Below are positions 33,516 to 44,111 of a stretch of DNA of 64,000 bases, in pieces; position 1 is the first letter of the stretch, and each line of letters starts with the position of its first letter. The notes beneath the pieces were generated by a model. The model had not been told where the DNA came from. It saw only the letters and a program-made list of their open reading frames with translations, and did no database searches. The position numbers were made by a program, and so were the translations under genes. The DNA is from Peptococcaceae bacterium (GTDB lineage: Bacteria > Bacillota > Desulfitobacteriia > Desulfitobacteriales > Syntrophobotulaceae): contig JAAYOJ010000107.1 in the NCBI GenBank assembly GCA_012520405.1, forward strand, positions 1 through 64,000. The letters run 5' to 3'.

Positions 33516-33866
33516 ATGGTATATATCCTGGCACTAATATCAATAATGCTCGGGGCAGCAGGCCAGTTTTTGTTAAAACTTGTAGCTACAGGTTTAAAAA
33601 CCGGGGGCAGTGCCTTGGAAATTCTGTTTTCATTAATCAATGTTAAGATGATCTTGGCCGTGGCCTGCTTTGGGAGCAGCATGCTTTTATGGATTTTTGT
33701 GCTAAGAAAAATGGAACTCAGTATTGCTTATCCCATGGTCAGTCTAGGTTATGTGTTTGTTATGATTTTATCGATCTACTTTTTGCAGGAAAGTATTTAT
33801 GTGAGCAAGCTCTTAGGAACAGCTTTAATAGTAGCCGGTGTTATTGTGCTAAATCTAAAATACTAG
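33516..33866 (+). CDS. Small EamA/SMR-type membrane protein
   Basis: 116 aa with four hydrophobic segments: ILALISIMLGAAGQFLLKL, MILAVACFGSSMLLWIFVL, SIAYPMVSLGYVFVMILSI, and LLGTALIVAGVIVL. It matches the half-size DMT/ArnE-ArnF class that flips lipid-linked sugars. It starts 2 nt after the GT2 stop. In context it is the likely flippase for the lipid-linked sugar. No second flippase subunit is seen, so it would act as a homodimer. Confidence 0.78.
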   Translation: MVYILALISIMLGAAGQFLLKLVATGLKTGGSALEILFSLINVKMILAVACFGSSMLLWIFVLRKMELSIAYPMVSLGYVFVMILSIYFLQESIYVSKLLGTALIVAGVIVLNLKY

Positions 33867-33877
33867 CACAAATATTT

Positions 33878-33906
33878 TTGACTTTTTTTGTAACCAAAAG
33901 TATAAT
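33878..33906 (+). promoter_or_regulatory. Sigma-A type promoter of valS
   Basis: TTGACT (33878-33883), a 17-bp spacer, TATAAT (33901-33906). The start site would be near 33913, only about 18 nt before the T-box sequence. Confidence 0.75.
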
Positions 33907-33930
33907 AAATTATCAGCCACACATAAAAAT

Positions 33931-33977
33931 AAAGGTGGTACCGCAAGTCTTTCTTCCTGGTGGCAGAAGGACTTTTT
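33931..33977 (+). promoter_or_regulatory. T-box antiterminator/terminator module lacking Stem I
   Basis: AAAGGTGGTACCGC (33931-33944) is a T-box core with the TGG that pairs with the tRNA acceptor end. The terminator is AGTCTTTCT (33946-33954) with AGAAGGACT (33965-33973), then T5. AAAG (33931-33934) can alternatively pair with CTTT (33949-33952), giving the antiterminator. Only 64 nt separate the module from the preceding gene and a good promoter lies inside that space, so the specifier-bearing Stem I is missing. Confidence 0.8.
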
Positions 33978-34075
33978 ATATTGCTGGTTTCTATTTCTTG
34001 TTTTATTATTTTATTATCTATGTAAATAATGATTAATTAGGTATCTTCGGGAAAATGGAAGGGAGTTATAAATTT

Positions 34076-36742
34076 ATGAGCGAAGAGCTAAAAATGGCCA
34101 AAGTATACGATCCCGCACAGGTTGAAGAAAAATGGTATAAGTTTTGGGAAGAAAACGGTTTTTTTACTCCTGAAATCAAACCGGATAAGAAACCTTTTAG
34201 TATAGTAATGCCCCCGCCGAATGTTACTGGTATGCTTCATCTGGGACATGCCATGGATAATACCTTGCAGGATATTCTGACTCGCTTTAAACGCATGCAG
34301 GGTTATAATGTCTTGTGGCTTCCAGGCACAGACCATGCCGGTATTGCTACCCAGGCCAGGGTGGAAGAACAATTAGCCACGGAAGGAACGGACCGGCATG
34401 AGCTGGGACGGGAAAAGTTTTTGGAACGGGTCTGGGAGTGGAAAGAGGAATACGGCGGAACCATAACCAGGCAGTTACGCAAGCTAGGTTCATCCTGCGA
34501 CTGGTCGCGGGAGCGGTTTACCATGGATGAAGGTTGTTCCCGCGCCGTTAGAGAAGTTTTTGTTGAATTGTATAACAAAGGCTTAATTTATAGAGGGAAT
34601 TATATTGTGAACTGGTGTTCCAAATGCCATACCACGATTTCCGATATTGAAGTGGAACATAACGAAAGGGAAGGAAATCTATGGTATATTCGTTATCCTG
34701 CAGCGGGCAGTGATAACGATCAAGACGGAGTAGTGGTAGCCACTACCCGTCCGGAAACCATGCTCGGTGATGTGGCGGTAGCTGTTCACCCTGAAGATGA
34801 AAGATACAATCACTTAATTGGTAAGACTGTAGTTCTGCCTTTGATGAACAGGGAAATCCCTGTGATTGCCGATGAGTATGTAGATAAAGAGTTTGGCACC
34901 GGGGCGGTAAAAATCACGCCGGCCCATGACCCAAACGACTTTGAGATGGGTTTAAGGCATAACTTGGAGCAAATTAATGTTTTAAATCCTGATGGCAGTA
35001 TTAATGAAAACGGTGGTGTCTACCAAGGGCTGGACCGCTATGAGGCCCGTCGAAAGATCGTGGAAGATCTTAAGGCTTTAGGCCTGTTGGTAAAAATCGA
35101 GCCCCACAGCCATGCAGTGGGGGAATGTTACCGTTGTTCAACCGTCGTTGAACCGAGGGTTAGTAAACAATGGTTTGTAAAAATGAAGCCTTTGGCCGAG
35201 CCGGCTATTCGGGCGGCTGAAATCGGCGATGTGCAATTCGTGCCGGATAGGTTTACCAAGATATATATCGGTTGGTTGGAAAACATTCGTGATTGGTGTA
35301 TATCCCGTCAGTTATGGTGGGGGCACCGTATTCCAGTCTGGTATTGTCAGGATTGCGGTGCGGAAATCTGCGTTAAAGAAGATCCGACAGAATGCCCGCA
35401 ATGTGGCAGCAAAAATATTGTGCAGGACCCCGATGTTTTGGATACTTGGTTTTCTTCTGCTCTGTGGCCCTTTTCCACCTTGGGTTGGCCGGAAAAGACG
35501 CCGGATCTTAAAACCTTTTATCCGACCAGTGTGCTGGTTACAGGCCGGGATATTATCTTTTTCTGGGTGGCCAGAATGATCTTTATGGGCTTGGAGTTCC
35601 AGGAACAGGTTCCTTTCCATAAAGTTATGATTCATGGCTTGGTTTTGGATTCTCAGGGTAGAAAGATGAGCAAGTCCCTAGGCAACGGAGTGGATCCTAT
35701 TGAGGTTATTGATCGCTACGGGGCGGATACTTTGAGGTTTATGCTTATTACCGGCAATACCCCGGGCAACGATTTAAGGTTTCATTTTGAAAAGCTGGAA
35801 GCAACTCGTAACTTCCTGAATAAAATCTGGAATGCTTCTCGCTTTGTAATTATGAATTTGGAGGATTACGAGGGCGGGCCCCGCGGTGAATTAACCTTAG
35901 CTGATCAATGGATTTTATCCCGTTATGAAGATACGGTTCAAAATGTTACCGCCGCTCTGGAACGGTTTGATCTGGGCGAGGCGGGGAGGTTGCTCTATGA
36001 GTTTATTTGGAACGAGTATTGTGACTGGTATATAGAATTAAGCAAGAAGAGACTTTACAATAAGGAAAATCCTGAGGAAAAGAACACAGCTCAAAGCGTC
36101 TTGCTTGAGGTTTTGGAAGGGACCATGAGGCTTCTTCATCCCTTTATGCCGTTTTTGACCGAGGAGATTTGGCAGCATTTGCCGACTAAGGGTAAGACAA
36201 TTATGCTTAGTTCCTGGCCTGGTATTTCAGGCTACCGTCAAGAGCAAGTAGAAAAAGAAATGTCTCTCTTAATGGATGTTATTCATGCGGTGCGCAATAT
36301 CCGCTCCGAGATGAATGTGGCTCCCGGCCGAAGGGCTGATATAATTTTGCTTGCACCTGAAGAAGAAACAGTTGAGGTTTTGCAAAAAGGTCTGGAAGAT
36401 ATCCGTCAGCTGGCTTTAGGAGAACAGATAACCTTACTCCGGCATGTTGAAGGGAATCCGACTCAGGCTGCCAGTGCGGTTTTGAGCGGGGTGACTGTTT
36501 TTATTCCGCTTAAAGGACTGCTGGATTTTGATAAGGAAATCGCCAAAACCCGTAAAGAAATTGAAAATGCCCTAAAAGAACAGAAGAGATTGGAAGGTAA
36601 ACTTAATAATCCAGGTTTTACCGGTAAGGCACCGGCGGAGGTAGTGGCGAAAGAAAGAGAAAAGTTGGATGCTGTGTTTAGCAGGCTGCATTCTTTAAAA
36701 CTTAGGCTTTCCGATCTTAGTGAGGCTAAGGAGAATGATTAA
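34076..36742 (+). CDS. valS: Valyl-tRNA synthetase
   Basis: 888 aa from ATG 34076, which has GGAAGGGAG upstream. An in-frame ATG at 34055 would include that site. Class I synthetase: HIGH-type [16 protein letters not shown] (about 41-56), CP1 editing domain with [22 protein letters not shown] at [11 protein letters not shown] (about 528-538), the anticodon-binding domain, and a C-terminal coiled coil ([20 protein letters not shown]). It charges tRNA-Val. It sits behind a truncated T-box and overlaps folC by a few nucleotides. Confidence 0.96.
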   Translation: MSEELKMAKVYDPAQVEEKWYKFWEENGFFTPEIKPDKKPFSIVMPPPNVTGMLHLGHAMDNTLQDILTRFKRMQGYNVLWLPGTDHAGIATQARVEEQLATEGTDRHELGREKFLERVWEWKEEYGGTITRQLRKLGSSCDWSRERFTMDEGCSRAVREVFVELYNKGLIYRGNYIVNWCSKCHTTISDIEVEHNEREGNLWYIRYPAAGSDNDQDGVVVATTRPETMLGDVAVAVHPEDERYNHLIGKTVVLPLMNREIPVIADEYVDKEFGTGAVKITPAHDPNDFEMGLRHNLEQINVLNPDGSINENGGVYQGLDRYEARRKIVEDLKALGLLVKIEPHSHAVGECYRCSTVVEPRVSKQWFVKMKPLAEPAIRAAEIGDVQFVPDRFTKIYIGWLENIRDWCISRQLWWGHRIPVWYCQDCGAEICVKEDPTECPQCGSKNIVQDPDVLDTWFSSALWPFSTLGWPEKTPDLKTFYPTSVLVTGRDIIFFWVARMIFMGLEFQEQVPFHKVMIHGLVLDSQGRKMSKSLGNGVDPIEVIDRYGADTLRFMLITGNTPGNDLRFHFEKLEATRNFLNKIWNASRFVIMNLEDYEGGPRGELTLADQWILSRYEDTVQNVTAALERFDLGEAGRLLYEFIWNEYCDWYIELSKKRLYNKENPEEKNTAQSVLLEVLEGTMRLLHPFMPFLTEEIWQHLPTKGKTIMLSSWPGISGYRQEQVEKEMSLLMDVIHAVRNIRSEMNVAPGRRADIILLAPEEETVEVLQKGLEDIRQLALGEQITLLRHVEGNPTQAASAVLSGVTVFIPLKGLLDFDKEIAKTRKEIENALKEQKRLEGKLNNPGFTGKAPAEVVAKEREKLDAVFSRLHSLKLRLSDLSEAKEND

Positions 36743-38204
36743 AGAATTAAGGGAGACTACCAAGAAAGGTCAGGATCAAGAATATACTGAGACTTTGGAT
36801 TTTATCAGGAACTTAACCAAGTTTGGTATTAATCTTGGGCTGGCCAGGATACAAGAATTATTGCATCGTTTGAACAACCCTGAAAGAAAAATCAGGGTTA
36901 TTCATATTGGAGGTACAAACGGCAAAGGTTCCACCACTGCTATTCTGCTGGAAGTGCTGGCTCAGGCCGGCTATAGGGTGGGAATGTTTAGTTCGCCCCA
37001 TCTCCATGACTACAGGGAACGAATCCGCATAAATCATGAACTGATTTCCCCCGCCGAGCTGGTGGCTTGTATGGGTGTAATTCGTCCCGTGTTGGAGGAA
37101 ATGCTGGCTGAGGGACTGGAACCTCCTACGGAATTTGAAGTCAGCACCGCTTTAGCTTTGTATTACTTTGCCCAAAAGCAACCTGATTTTGTGCTTCTGG
37201 AAGTTGGGTTAGGGGGAGAAATTGATTCCACTAATGTGGTTCAGCCTTATGTCACTGTATTGACCAGTATAGGAATGGATCATATGAATTATCTGGGGAA
37301 TACTTTGGCTGAAATTACCAGGGTAAAGACAGGAATTATCAAGCAGGGTGTTCCGGTTGTGACTTCGGCGGAAAGGCCGGAAGTTCTGAAGATTATCAAA
37401 GAAGTAGCAAAGGAAAAAGCTTCGAGGCTGGTTATTGTTAGGAAACAGGATTCAGGAGAAAGGAAACTGGGGTCCGGGGTCGCAAGTCAAGAGACAGAAG
37501 ACAGAATGGCTCGAGAGGTTTGGGCTTTGGAGGCGGAAGTAAGTAAAAATACTTTTGATTACTTCGGATTAAAGTGGGAGTTTAAGGGTTTGGAGCTGGG
37601 ACTTTTAGGTCGGCATCAATTTAGCAATGCGGCCGCAGCTTTGGCTGTGTGTGAAGTTCTGGAGGATGTTGCCGGTACTTTACCTACTTTACCGGGGACG
37701 CTAACAAAGGGTGTGAAAATCACGGAGAAAGCTGTGCGGCAAGGGTTGAAAAAGGTGAAGTGGCCGGCCAGATTGGAACTCACGGCTACCAGCCCCAAGA
37801 TACTTCTCGACGGAGCCCATAATGTGGACGGCATAAATAGTTTGGTTCAAGCCTTAACAGACTATGGAGCAGGTCTTTTAAAATATAAACGCTTGGTTCT
37901 TTGTCTGGGGATGTTGAGTGATAAAGAAGTGGAAAAGGCGATGGACATACTGGGGCCCATGGCTGATGAAATATTTGTAACCAAACCTGATTCCCCCAGG
38001 GCAGGGCAATGGGAGCAAATAGCCGGTATTGCTCTGAAATATCTAGCCCCGGAAAAGATTCATACTGTGGAAGACCCTATTCTTGCAGTTCAGGAGGGTC
38101 TCAAGCTAGTGGGGCCCGAAGATATGCTTCTGGTCACGGGTTCCCTTTATATGATCGCGGAAGCAAGAAAGTATTTACTTGGCTGTACTAATTTTTTCCA
38201 GTAA
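36735..38204 (+). CDS. folC: Folylpolyglutamate/dihydrofolate synthase
   Basis: About 489 aa. It adds glutamate to folates. ATP loop [12 protein letters not shown] (about 59-70), [28 protein letters not shown] and the C-terminal LDGAHNVDG are standard Mur-ligase-type signatures. Start uncertain: ATG 36735 overlaps the valS stop and has GAGG 9 nt upstream, while GTG 36720 is in frame but lacks a site. Linked to valS as in many Firmicutes. The middle segment (about residues 233-260, [17 protein letters not shown]) looks like a low-complexity insertion. Confidence 0.93.
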   Translation: MIKELRETTKKGQDQEYTETLDFIRNLTKFGINLGLARIQELLHRLNNPERKIRVIHIGGTNGKGSTTAILLEVLAQAGYRVGMFSSPHLHDYRERIRINHELISPAELVACMGVIRPVLEEMLAEGLEPPTEFEVSTALALYYFAQKQPDFVLLEVGLGGEIDSTNVVQPYVTVLTSIGMDHMNYLGNTLAEITRVKTGIIKQGVPVVTSAERPEVLKIIKEVAKEKASRLVIVRKQDSGERKLGSGVASQETEDRMAREVWALEAEVSKNTFDYFGLKWEFKGLELGLLGRHQFSNAAAALAVCEVLEDVAGTLPTLPGTLTKGVKITEKAVRQGLKKVKWPARLELTATSPKILLDGAHNVDGINSLVQALTDYGAGLLKYKRLVLCLGMLSDKEVEKAMDILGPMADEIFVTKPDSPRAGQWEQIAGIALKYLAPEKIHTVEDPILAVQEGLKLVGPEDMLLVTGSLYMIAEARKYLLGCTNFFQ

Positions 38205-38246
38205 AACATATGCTTGATTAGAAGAGACGAGCAGAAGGTGTTTACT

Positions 38247-38954
38247 GTGAAAAAAAATAGATATTTTAAAGGTTTGATTACAGTTTTTTTGGTAATAATA
38301 GGAGTATGCGGAATAGCTTGGTTTACTTGGCACTTAGGTAGAATGTTTGTTAGCTTGGTTTCTACAAGCACGATTGATTCCCTGGCCGAAGTTCAAGCTT
38401 CCGACAGCCGGATTCTTAATTTGCCTGATATTATTTTTTGGACCTGTCAGGTGGGGGTATTCAAAGACCAAAAGAATGTCGAAGCTCAATTAGAGTTTTT
38501 AAGCAGTAAGGGATGGAAAGCGGCGGTACTGACAGAAGAACCTTATACCATTGCCATTGGTTCTTTTGCAGCCAAAGAAGATGCCCTTGCTTTAAGCAGT
38601 TTGTTAGCAGGAGACGGAATTGACACCTGGGTAAAAGAAGAAAGCTTTCCTGCCCTGCACTATAAGGTTAATGGTAAGAATACAGAAGAGGTTATTAGAA
38701 TTTTAACTTTAAGCAACTCTTTGTTAAAGGAACTGGGGAATAATTCCGTTCCTGATAAAGTAACGCTTGTTGCCGAGTCGGTATTTACAAGCGAGTGTCC
38801 CAGTGATTTTGCTAAACTTAAACAGGCGCTTGTGCAGCTACTAACAACACCGGATGCTAATCACGACCAGGATTATACTTATAGCCAAAATATTCTCAAT
38901 TTGTATGCTGAGTATAAACAGGTAACAACCAAATTTTTTACAGAAAAAAACTAA
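38247..38954 (+). CDS. SPOR-domain membrane protein
   Basis: 235 aa from GTG 38247, with AGAAGGTG 6 nt upstream. An in-frame TTG at 38214 is possible but lacks a site. One N-terminal membrane helix (about 9-32), then a SPOR-like region (CQVGVFKDQKNVEAQLEFLSSKGWKAAVL and YTIAIGSFAAKEDALAL) that binds denuded peptidoglycan in division and sporulation proteins. The C-terminal part is unrecognised. It follows folC and precedes rex. Confidence 0.75.
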   Translation: MKKNRYFKGLITVFLVIIGVCGIAWFTWHLGRMFVSLVSTSTIDSLAEVQASDSRILNLPDIIFWTCQVGVFKDQKNVEAQLEFLSSKGWKAAVLTEEPYTIAIGSFAAKEDALALSSLLAGDGIDTWVKEESFPALHYKVNGKNTEEVIRILTLSNSLLKELGNNSVPDKVTLVAESVFTSECPSDFAKLKQALVQLLTTPDANHDQDYTYSQNILNLYAEYKQVTTKFFTEKN

Positions 38955-39016
38955 ATTACTTTTTTATCGAAGTGGTATAATTACCATATAGCGATCATGA
39001 GAAATGGGGGATTATT

Positions 39017-39649
39017 TTGAAAACACTAAAGATTCCGGAAGCAACAATTATGCGCTTGTCAGTGTATTCACGCTATTTATCGGAAATTGATCGCAAGGGT
39101 ATTATTACAATTTCCTCTGGAGATATTGCCGAAGGGGTTGGGGTAAGCCCTGCTCAGGTACGCAAGGATCTTGCTTATTTTGGGGAATTTGGCATCAGAG
39201 GGGTAGGGTATAATGTCAAAGACCTTCATAGACATATTTTAAAAATTTTAGGTTTAAGCGAGGGTTGGAATCTTGCTTTAATAGGGATAGGTAACCTGGG
39301 GTTGGCCCTGAGCACTTATCGTGGTTTTAAGGATCGAGGCTTTAATATTACGTGTATTTTCGATAATAATCCCGAAAAAGTTGGCATGGTAATTAACGGA
39401 ATCGAAGTGCTTCATACAGACAAAATAGAGGAGATTATCCCACAGCGTAAAACTCAGATAGCTGCAATTACTGTTCCGGCGGATGCGGCCCAGGACGTGG
39501 CTGATAAGCTGGTCAAAGCGGGTATTAAAGCCATACTGAATTTTGCTCCTGTAGTGTTGAATGTTCCCCCGGAGATAGAATTGCGCAATGTTGACCTTGC
39601 TGTTAATTTAGAAGTCTTGACCTTTAATCTGGGGGGAAGAATGGCTTAA
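39017..39649 (+). CDS. rex: Redox-sensing transcriptional repressor Rex
   Basis: 210 aa. N-terminal winged helix ([34 protein letters not shown]) and a Rossmann NAD(H)-binding domain with [16 protein letters not shown] (about 94-109). Rex senses NADH/NAD+ and represses fermentative and respiratory genes. TTG start at 39017 with a GGGGGA site. Length is normal. A hairpin with T-rich tail (39709-39753) follows. Confidence 0.95.
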   Translation: MKTLKIPEATIMRLSVYSRYLSEIDRKGIITISSGDIAEGVGVSPAQVRKDLAYFGEFGIRGVGYNVKDLHRHILKILGLSEGWNLALIGIGNLGLALSTYRGFKDRGFNITCIFDNNPEKVGMVINGIEVLHTDKIEEIIPQRKTQIAAITVPADAAQDVADKLVKAGIKAILNFAPVVLNVPPEIELRNVDLAVNLEVLTFNLGGRMA

Positions 39650-39708
39650 TTTTTGACTGCCGGTCAAATGTTGGAGTATGGAGAATAACTAAACTGCAGT
39701 TGGGGAGA

Positions 39709-39755
39709 AGATGTCCTATTTGACAAGGATCAGTTCAATTAGGCATCTTTCTTTT
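39709..39755 (+). terminator. Terminator-like hairpin after rex
   Basis: AGATG-T-CCTA (39709-39718) pairs with TAGG-CATCT (39740-39748), followed by TTCTTTT. Confidence 0.55.
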
Positions 39756-39895
39756 ATAAATTAAAATTTAGCTTTATTTATCGAACAATTCTAGGTAAAA
39801 TAGATAAAATAGATTCTAGACGGTAAATGCATTCAGTAAATGAATTCTAAATAGTAAGTTTATTTTGTTAATAATGTTTCCGGGAGGAGAAAATA

Positions 39896-41509
39896 ATGAA
39901 AGGTACTAGGATAAGCATCTACGATACTACCTTGAGAGACGGGGCGCAGGGGGAAGGGGTTCATTTTACAGTCAAGGATAAGCTTCTTTACCTGCAGATG
40001 ATGTATAATTCCGGCATAGATTATTTTGAAGCCGGTTGGCCTGGCTCCAATCCCAAGGATGATGAACTTTTTGCAATGATTGCGGCCCAAAAAATTGCTC
40101 TGCCGCCCAAAGAGGAGGGCAAACGTTCCGCCCGGATTGCAGCTTTTGGCAGTACCTGCAAAGTGAACGAATCGCCGGAGAACAGTGATATTTTAAGAAG
40201 GCTTTTGGCCGCCGGAACAGATACCGTAACTATATTCGGCAAAACATGGGGATTGCATGTTACCGAGGTGTTGCGTACCTCTTTAGAGGAAAACCTGCGA
40301 ATTATTCAGGAGTCGGTTAGGTTTTTGGTGCAAGCGGGCAAAGAAGTAATATTTGATGCGGAACACTTTTTTGACGGCTGGAAGGAAGACCCGGCTTACG
40401 CTATGCAATGTTTGGAAGCCGCCCTGGCCGGCGGGGCAAAAGGGCTTGTGCTTTGTGATACCAATGGCGGTACTTTTTGTCAAGATATAAGCAGAGGGGT
40501 GCAGGCTGTGAAAAAGGCATTAGCACCTGAAGTTTTGGGAATACATGCTCATAATGACGGTGGATTGGCCGTGGCTAATAGTTTGGCGGCTGTGGAAGCA
40601 GGAGCAAATCAGATTCAAGGGTGTTTAAACGGTATGGGAGAACGCTGTGGCAATGCAAATTTGTCCACTCTGATTCCCTGGCTGCAGCTTAAGCTGGGCT
40701 ATGATGTGCTTGAGCCCGAAGCCTTGCAGAAATTGACTCATTATAGCCGCTATGTAGCCGACCTAATAAATTATCCCTTTGATACCAAACAACCCTTTGT
40801 CGGCCGCAGTGCTTTTGCTCACAAAGCGGGAATGCATGTGGATGCCGTCATTAAAGATAAAAGGACTTTTGAACATATTGATCCTTCCCTGGTGGGCAAT
40901 GAACGGCGTATTCTTGTTTCCGAACAGTCCGGCAAAGCCAATATTTGCGAGCGCTTGCGGCGTTTCCGGCCGGACATTGAAAAAGATGATCCTCTGGTTG
41001 AAGAAACCATGCAAAGAATAAAAGAAGCGGAAAACCAGGGCTACCAGTATGAAACTGCTGAAGGCAGCCTGGATTTGCTCTGTTTGGATGCCCTGGGGGA
41101 TTTTGAACCACCTTTTGTTCTGGTGGACTGTCACGTTTGGAGTGATCCCTTGAGGGGTGAACTTGATTCTGTGGCTGTAATTAAGGTTAAGGTTAAAGAT
41201 CAGTCTGTACACGTTGCGGCTGAGGGTGACGGACCGGTTAATGCTTTGGATAAGGCTTTAAGAAATACTTTGAGTACGTTTTTCCCGGTTATTGAGGAAA
41301 GTCAGCTCGTTGACTATAAAGTTAGGGTATTAGACGGGTCTCAAGGGACAGACGCCGTGGTCCGGGTTGTGGTTGAAACCAGGCATGGTTTGGATAGCTG
41401 GGGAACTATTGGTATCTCAAACAATATTTTGCGTGCTAGTTCCAGGGCTTTGTTAGATGCCTTGTATGTTGTAATTCTCAAAGATCAGGGCAAAATCCCC
41501 AAGAAGTAA
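39896..41509 (+). CDS. cimA: (R)-citramalate synthase
   Basis: 537 aa LeuA-family enzyme that condenses pyruvate with acetyl-CoA for isoleucine synthesis. N-terminal TIM barrel: YDTTLRDGAQGEGVHFTVKDKL (about 9-30), FEAGWPGSNPKD, HAHNDGGLAVANSL (about 216-229) and QGCLNGMGERCGNANL. The C-terminal regulatory domain from about 420 resembles that of LeuA. The GAGWPGSNPKD version separates CimA from isopropylmalate and homocitrate synthases. Stand-alone gene with a GGGAGGA site before the ATG. Confidence 0.92.
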   Translation: MKGTRISIYDTTLRDGAQGEGVHFTVKDKLLYLQMMYNSGIDYFEAGWPGSNPKDDELFAMIAAQKIALPPKEEGKRSARIAAFGSTCKVNESPENSDILRRLLAAGTDTVTIFGKTWGLHVTEVLRTSLEENLRIIQESVRFLVQAGKEVIFDAEHFFDGWKEDPAYAMQCLEAALAGGAKGLVLCDTNGGTFCQDISRGVQAVKKALAPEVLGIHAHNDGGLAVANSLAAVEAGANQIQGCLNGMGERCGNANLSTLIPWLQLKLGYDVLEPEALQKLTHYSRYVADLINYPFDTKQPFVGRSAFAHKAGMHVDAVIKDKRTFEHIDPSLVGNERRILVSEQSGKANICERLRRFRPDIEKDDPLVEETMQRIKEAENQGYQYETAEGSLDLLCLDALGDFEPPFVLVDCHVWSDPLRGELDSVAVIKVKVKDQSVHVAAEGDGPVNALDKALRNTLSTFFPVIEESQLVDYKVRVLDGSQGTDAVVRVVVETRHGLDSWGTIGISNNILRASSRALLDALYVVILKDQGKIPKK

Positions 41510-41683
41510 TAAATAATAACTAAGTATTTAATAAGCCTTAAGTAAGTGTTAATAATTCCGGCCTATAATAATATTTGTTAACTATTTTTTACAAACTACT
41601 AAAAGGAATAAGCAGGGGAATGTCGAAACTAATAAGATGTTGCCTTGACCTGTCGTAATTCAGCCAAAGGACGTGAAACTATA

Positions 41684-42283
41684 GTGCTGGTTTTGGCATC
41701 GTCTTCTCCCAGGAGAAGTGAACTTTTAACAGAATGGGGATATGAGTTTAAGCGTGTTGATGCCCCAATTTGCGAAGAATTAGAGTCAGGTAAGGAACCA
41801 GAAGCGATAGTCCGGGACTTAGCCCGTAAGAAAGCACTTGCCGGACTGAACGCCTGGCAGAATATAAAAGGGATGAACCAGGATCTGGTCTTGGGTGCCG
41901 ATACCATAGTTGTCTTACACGGCCGGATTTTAGGCAAACCAAAAGATGAACGGGAAGCCGAAGAAATGTTATGGGCCCTAAGTGGTAATACCCATCGGGT
42001 CTTAACGGCGATTGCCTTAGCAGATTACAATCCGGACAAAGACATTAGGGTTTGGACAGGCCTGGAAATAACCGCCGTATCTTTCAGAAAACTGGATAAA
42101 GAAGAAATCTTGACTTATATTGCTACGGGTGAACCTATGGACAAAGCTGCGGCTTATGGCATTCAAGGTGAAGCCGGAAAATTTGCTCTGGAGATCAAAG
42201 GTTCATTGACCAATGTTATTGGCTTGCCTATGGAGCTGTTAACCGCTAAGCTTGAGGAAAGAGGGATCTATCCAAAAGCATGA
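41684..42283 (+). CDS. maf: Maf-family nucleotide pyrophosphatase
   Basis: 199 aa from GTG 41684, the length expected for Maf (a TTG at 41645 would add 13 residues). LASSSPRRSELL (about 4-15), ADTIVVLHGRILGKPKDEREA, and GEPMDKAAAYGIQG are the family signatures. Maf hydrolyses dTTP/UTP or modified NTPs and is often placed beside mreB. The stop overlaps the radC start (ATGA). Confidence 0.9.
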   Translation: MLVLASSSPRRSELLTEWGYEFKRVDAPICEELESGKEPEAIVRDLARKKALAGLNAWQNIKGMNQDLVLGADTIVVLHGRILGKPKDEREAEEMLWALSGNTHRVLTAIALADYNPDKDIRVWTGLEITAVSFRKLDKEEILTYIATGEPMDKAAAYGIQGEAGKFALEIKGSLTNVIGLPMELLTAKLEERGIYPKA

Positions 42284-42963
42284 AATACCGTCGGCTTAAG
42301 GATTTACCGGAGGACCTTAAACCAAGAGAACGTCTTCATCAATACGGACCTGAGGTTCTCTCTAATAAGGAGATCCTAGCTATTATTTTAAGGACAGGAT
42401 CAAAAGGAGAAAATGTTCTGGAACTAGCGGAGAGAATTCTTGCTGAAACCGGAGGGCTTCACGGTTTGGCGGGCTTGACTTTGCCGGAGCTCCAGATGGT
42501 TAATGGTATAGGACCTGCCAAGGCCGCTCAAGTTAAAGCTGCTTTGGAATTAGGCCGCCGAAGTGTCAGTTTAGATCCGATGTCCCGGCCAACAATCAAC
42601 TCACCTGCCGATGTGGCTGGACTTGTTATGGAAGAGATGAGGCATCTTGATCGTGAACACTTCCGGATTATGTACCTGAGCACTCGGAACAATGTGTTGG
42701 GAATTAGCCCTGTATCCATAGGGTCTTTGAATTCTTCCATTGTCCATCCTCGGGAGTGTTTTAAAGAAGCTATCCGTCGTAATGCCAACACCATTATTCT
42801 CTTGCATAATCATCCCAGCGGCGATCCAACTCCGAGCAGGGAAGATATTGATATTACAAAAAGACTGATAGAAGGTGGGAAAATCCTGGGTATTGAAGTT
42901 TTGGATCATGTTATTATTGGCGATAAAAGATATGTTAGTCTTAAGGAACAAGGAATTTTTTAG
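42280..42963 (+). CDS. radC: RadC-like JAB domain protein
   Basis: 227 aa. N-terminal helix-hairpin-helix region (LPELQMVNGIGPAKAAQVKAALELGRR) and a C-terminal MPN/JAMM metalloprotease-like fold with HNHPSGDPTPSREDID (His176, His178, Ser180, Asp182). Function is still unsettled despite the name. The maf-radC-mreB order is the common Firmicute arrangement. Confidence 0.93.
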   Translation: MKYRRLKDLPEDLKPRERLHQYGPEVLSNKEILAIILRTGSKGENVLELAERILAETGGLHGLAGLTLPELQMVNGIGPAKAAQVKAALELGRRSVSLDPMSRPTINSPADVAGLVMEEMRHLDREHFRIMYLSTRNNVLGISPVSIGSLNSSIVHPRECFKEAIRRNANTIILLHNHPSGDPTPSREDIDITKRLIEGGKILGIEVLDHVIIGDKRYVSLKEQGIF

Positions 42964-43074
42964 AAAAGAGAATACACTTTAGACCAAGTGTACACTAATC
43001 AAGAATACACTAATGCAAATGTGGTAAACTAAGTAAAGTTTGGATATTTGTAGGACGAAAGGGGACTTCAATAA

Positions 43075-44091
43075 ATGTTTTTTTCCAAAAATTTAGGTAT
43101 AGACTTGGGAACGGCCAATACCTTGGTACATATGAAAAGCAAAGGAATTATTTTGCGGGAGCCTTCTGTTGTGGCCATGGATATAGAGAGTAATGAACCC
43201 TTGGCTGTTGGTGACAGGGCTAAGGAAATGATCGGCAGAACGCCGGGTAACATTGTCGCTATCAGACCACTTAAAGACGGGGTAATTTCCGATTTCAACG
43301 TAACTCAGAAGATGCTTAAGTATTTTATTAACCGAGCTATGGGCAGCAAATTATTATTTGCTCGTCCGCGGGTCGTGATTTGTGTTCCTTCGGGTGTAAC
43401 AGCTGTGGAAAAGAGGGCTGTCAGAGAGGCAGCCATGGCCGCAGGGGCTAAAGATCCGGTAATAATGGAAGAACCCATGGCTTCAGCCATAGGGGCGGGA
43501 CTGCCGGTAAGCGAACCCACGGGGAATATGATTGTAGATATTGGCGGTGGGACCACAGAAGTGGCGGTAATCTCTATGGGAGGGATTGTAACTGCCGGTT
43601 CCATCAGAGTAGCGGGCGATGAAATGGATGAAGCCATAATTGCTTATATCAAGCGCAATTATAACCTGTCCATTGGCTACCAGAGTGCGGAGAATATTAA
43701 AAAAGAAATCGGAGCCGCTTATATGCCCGATAAAGATAAGACCTATCAGGTTAAAGGAAGGGACCTCTTAACAGGATTGCCCAAGAATGTTGATATAACA
43801 TCTGAAGAAATTGTGGAGGCCTTAAGTGAGCCCGTAACCTCTATTATTGAGGCAGTGAAGACTTGTCTGGAAAAAACTCCCCCCGAACTGGCTGCGGATA
43901 TTATGGATCGTGGAATTGTCATGGCCGGTGGAGGATCCTTATTGAAAAATCTTGACAGGCTGTTGGCAGAACGGACCGGAATCCCTGTTCACCTAGCTGA
44001 AGATCCGCTTTCTTGCGTTGCTATGGGCACGGGCAAAGTTTTAGAAAGTGAAGAAACACTGAAGAAGCTGGCCGCTTTGCAGAGGGATTAA
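43075..44091 (+). CDS. mreB: Rod shape-determining protein MreB
   Basis: 338 aa bacterial actin that guides lateral wall synthesis. [14 protein letters not shown] (about 8-21) is phosphate loop 1, [13 protein letters not shown] (about 160-172) loop 2, and [10 protein letters not shown] the adenosine motif. It heads the mreBCD-mrdA block. Confidence 0.95.
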   Translation: MFFSKNLGIDLGTANTLVHMKSKGIILREPSVVAMDIESNEPLAVGDRAKEMIGRTPGNIVAIRPLKDGVISDFNVTQKMLKYFINRAMGSKLLFARPRVVICVPSGVTAVEKRAVREAAMAAGAKDPVIMEEPMASAIGAGLPVSEPTGNMIVDIGGGTTEVAVISMGGIVTAGSIRVAGDEMDEAIIAYIKRNYNLSIGYQSAENIKKEIGAAYMPDKDKTYQVKGRDLLTGLPKNVDITSEEIVEALSEPVTSIIEAVKTCLEKTPPELAADIMDRGIVMAGGGSLLKNLDRLLAERTGIPVHLAEDPLSCVAMGTGKVLESEETLKKLAALQRD

Positions 44092-44111
44092 CAGCGCGGA
44101 GGAGAAATTAG

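Noticed and set aside
36720-36734. GTG start for folC
   Set aside because: No ribosome site precedes it. The ATG at 36735 is a better, though still imperfect, choice.
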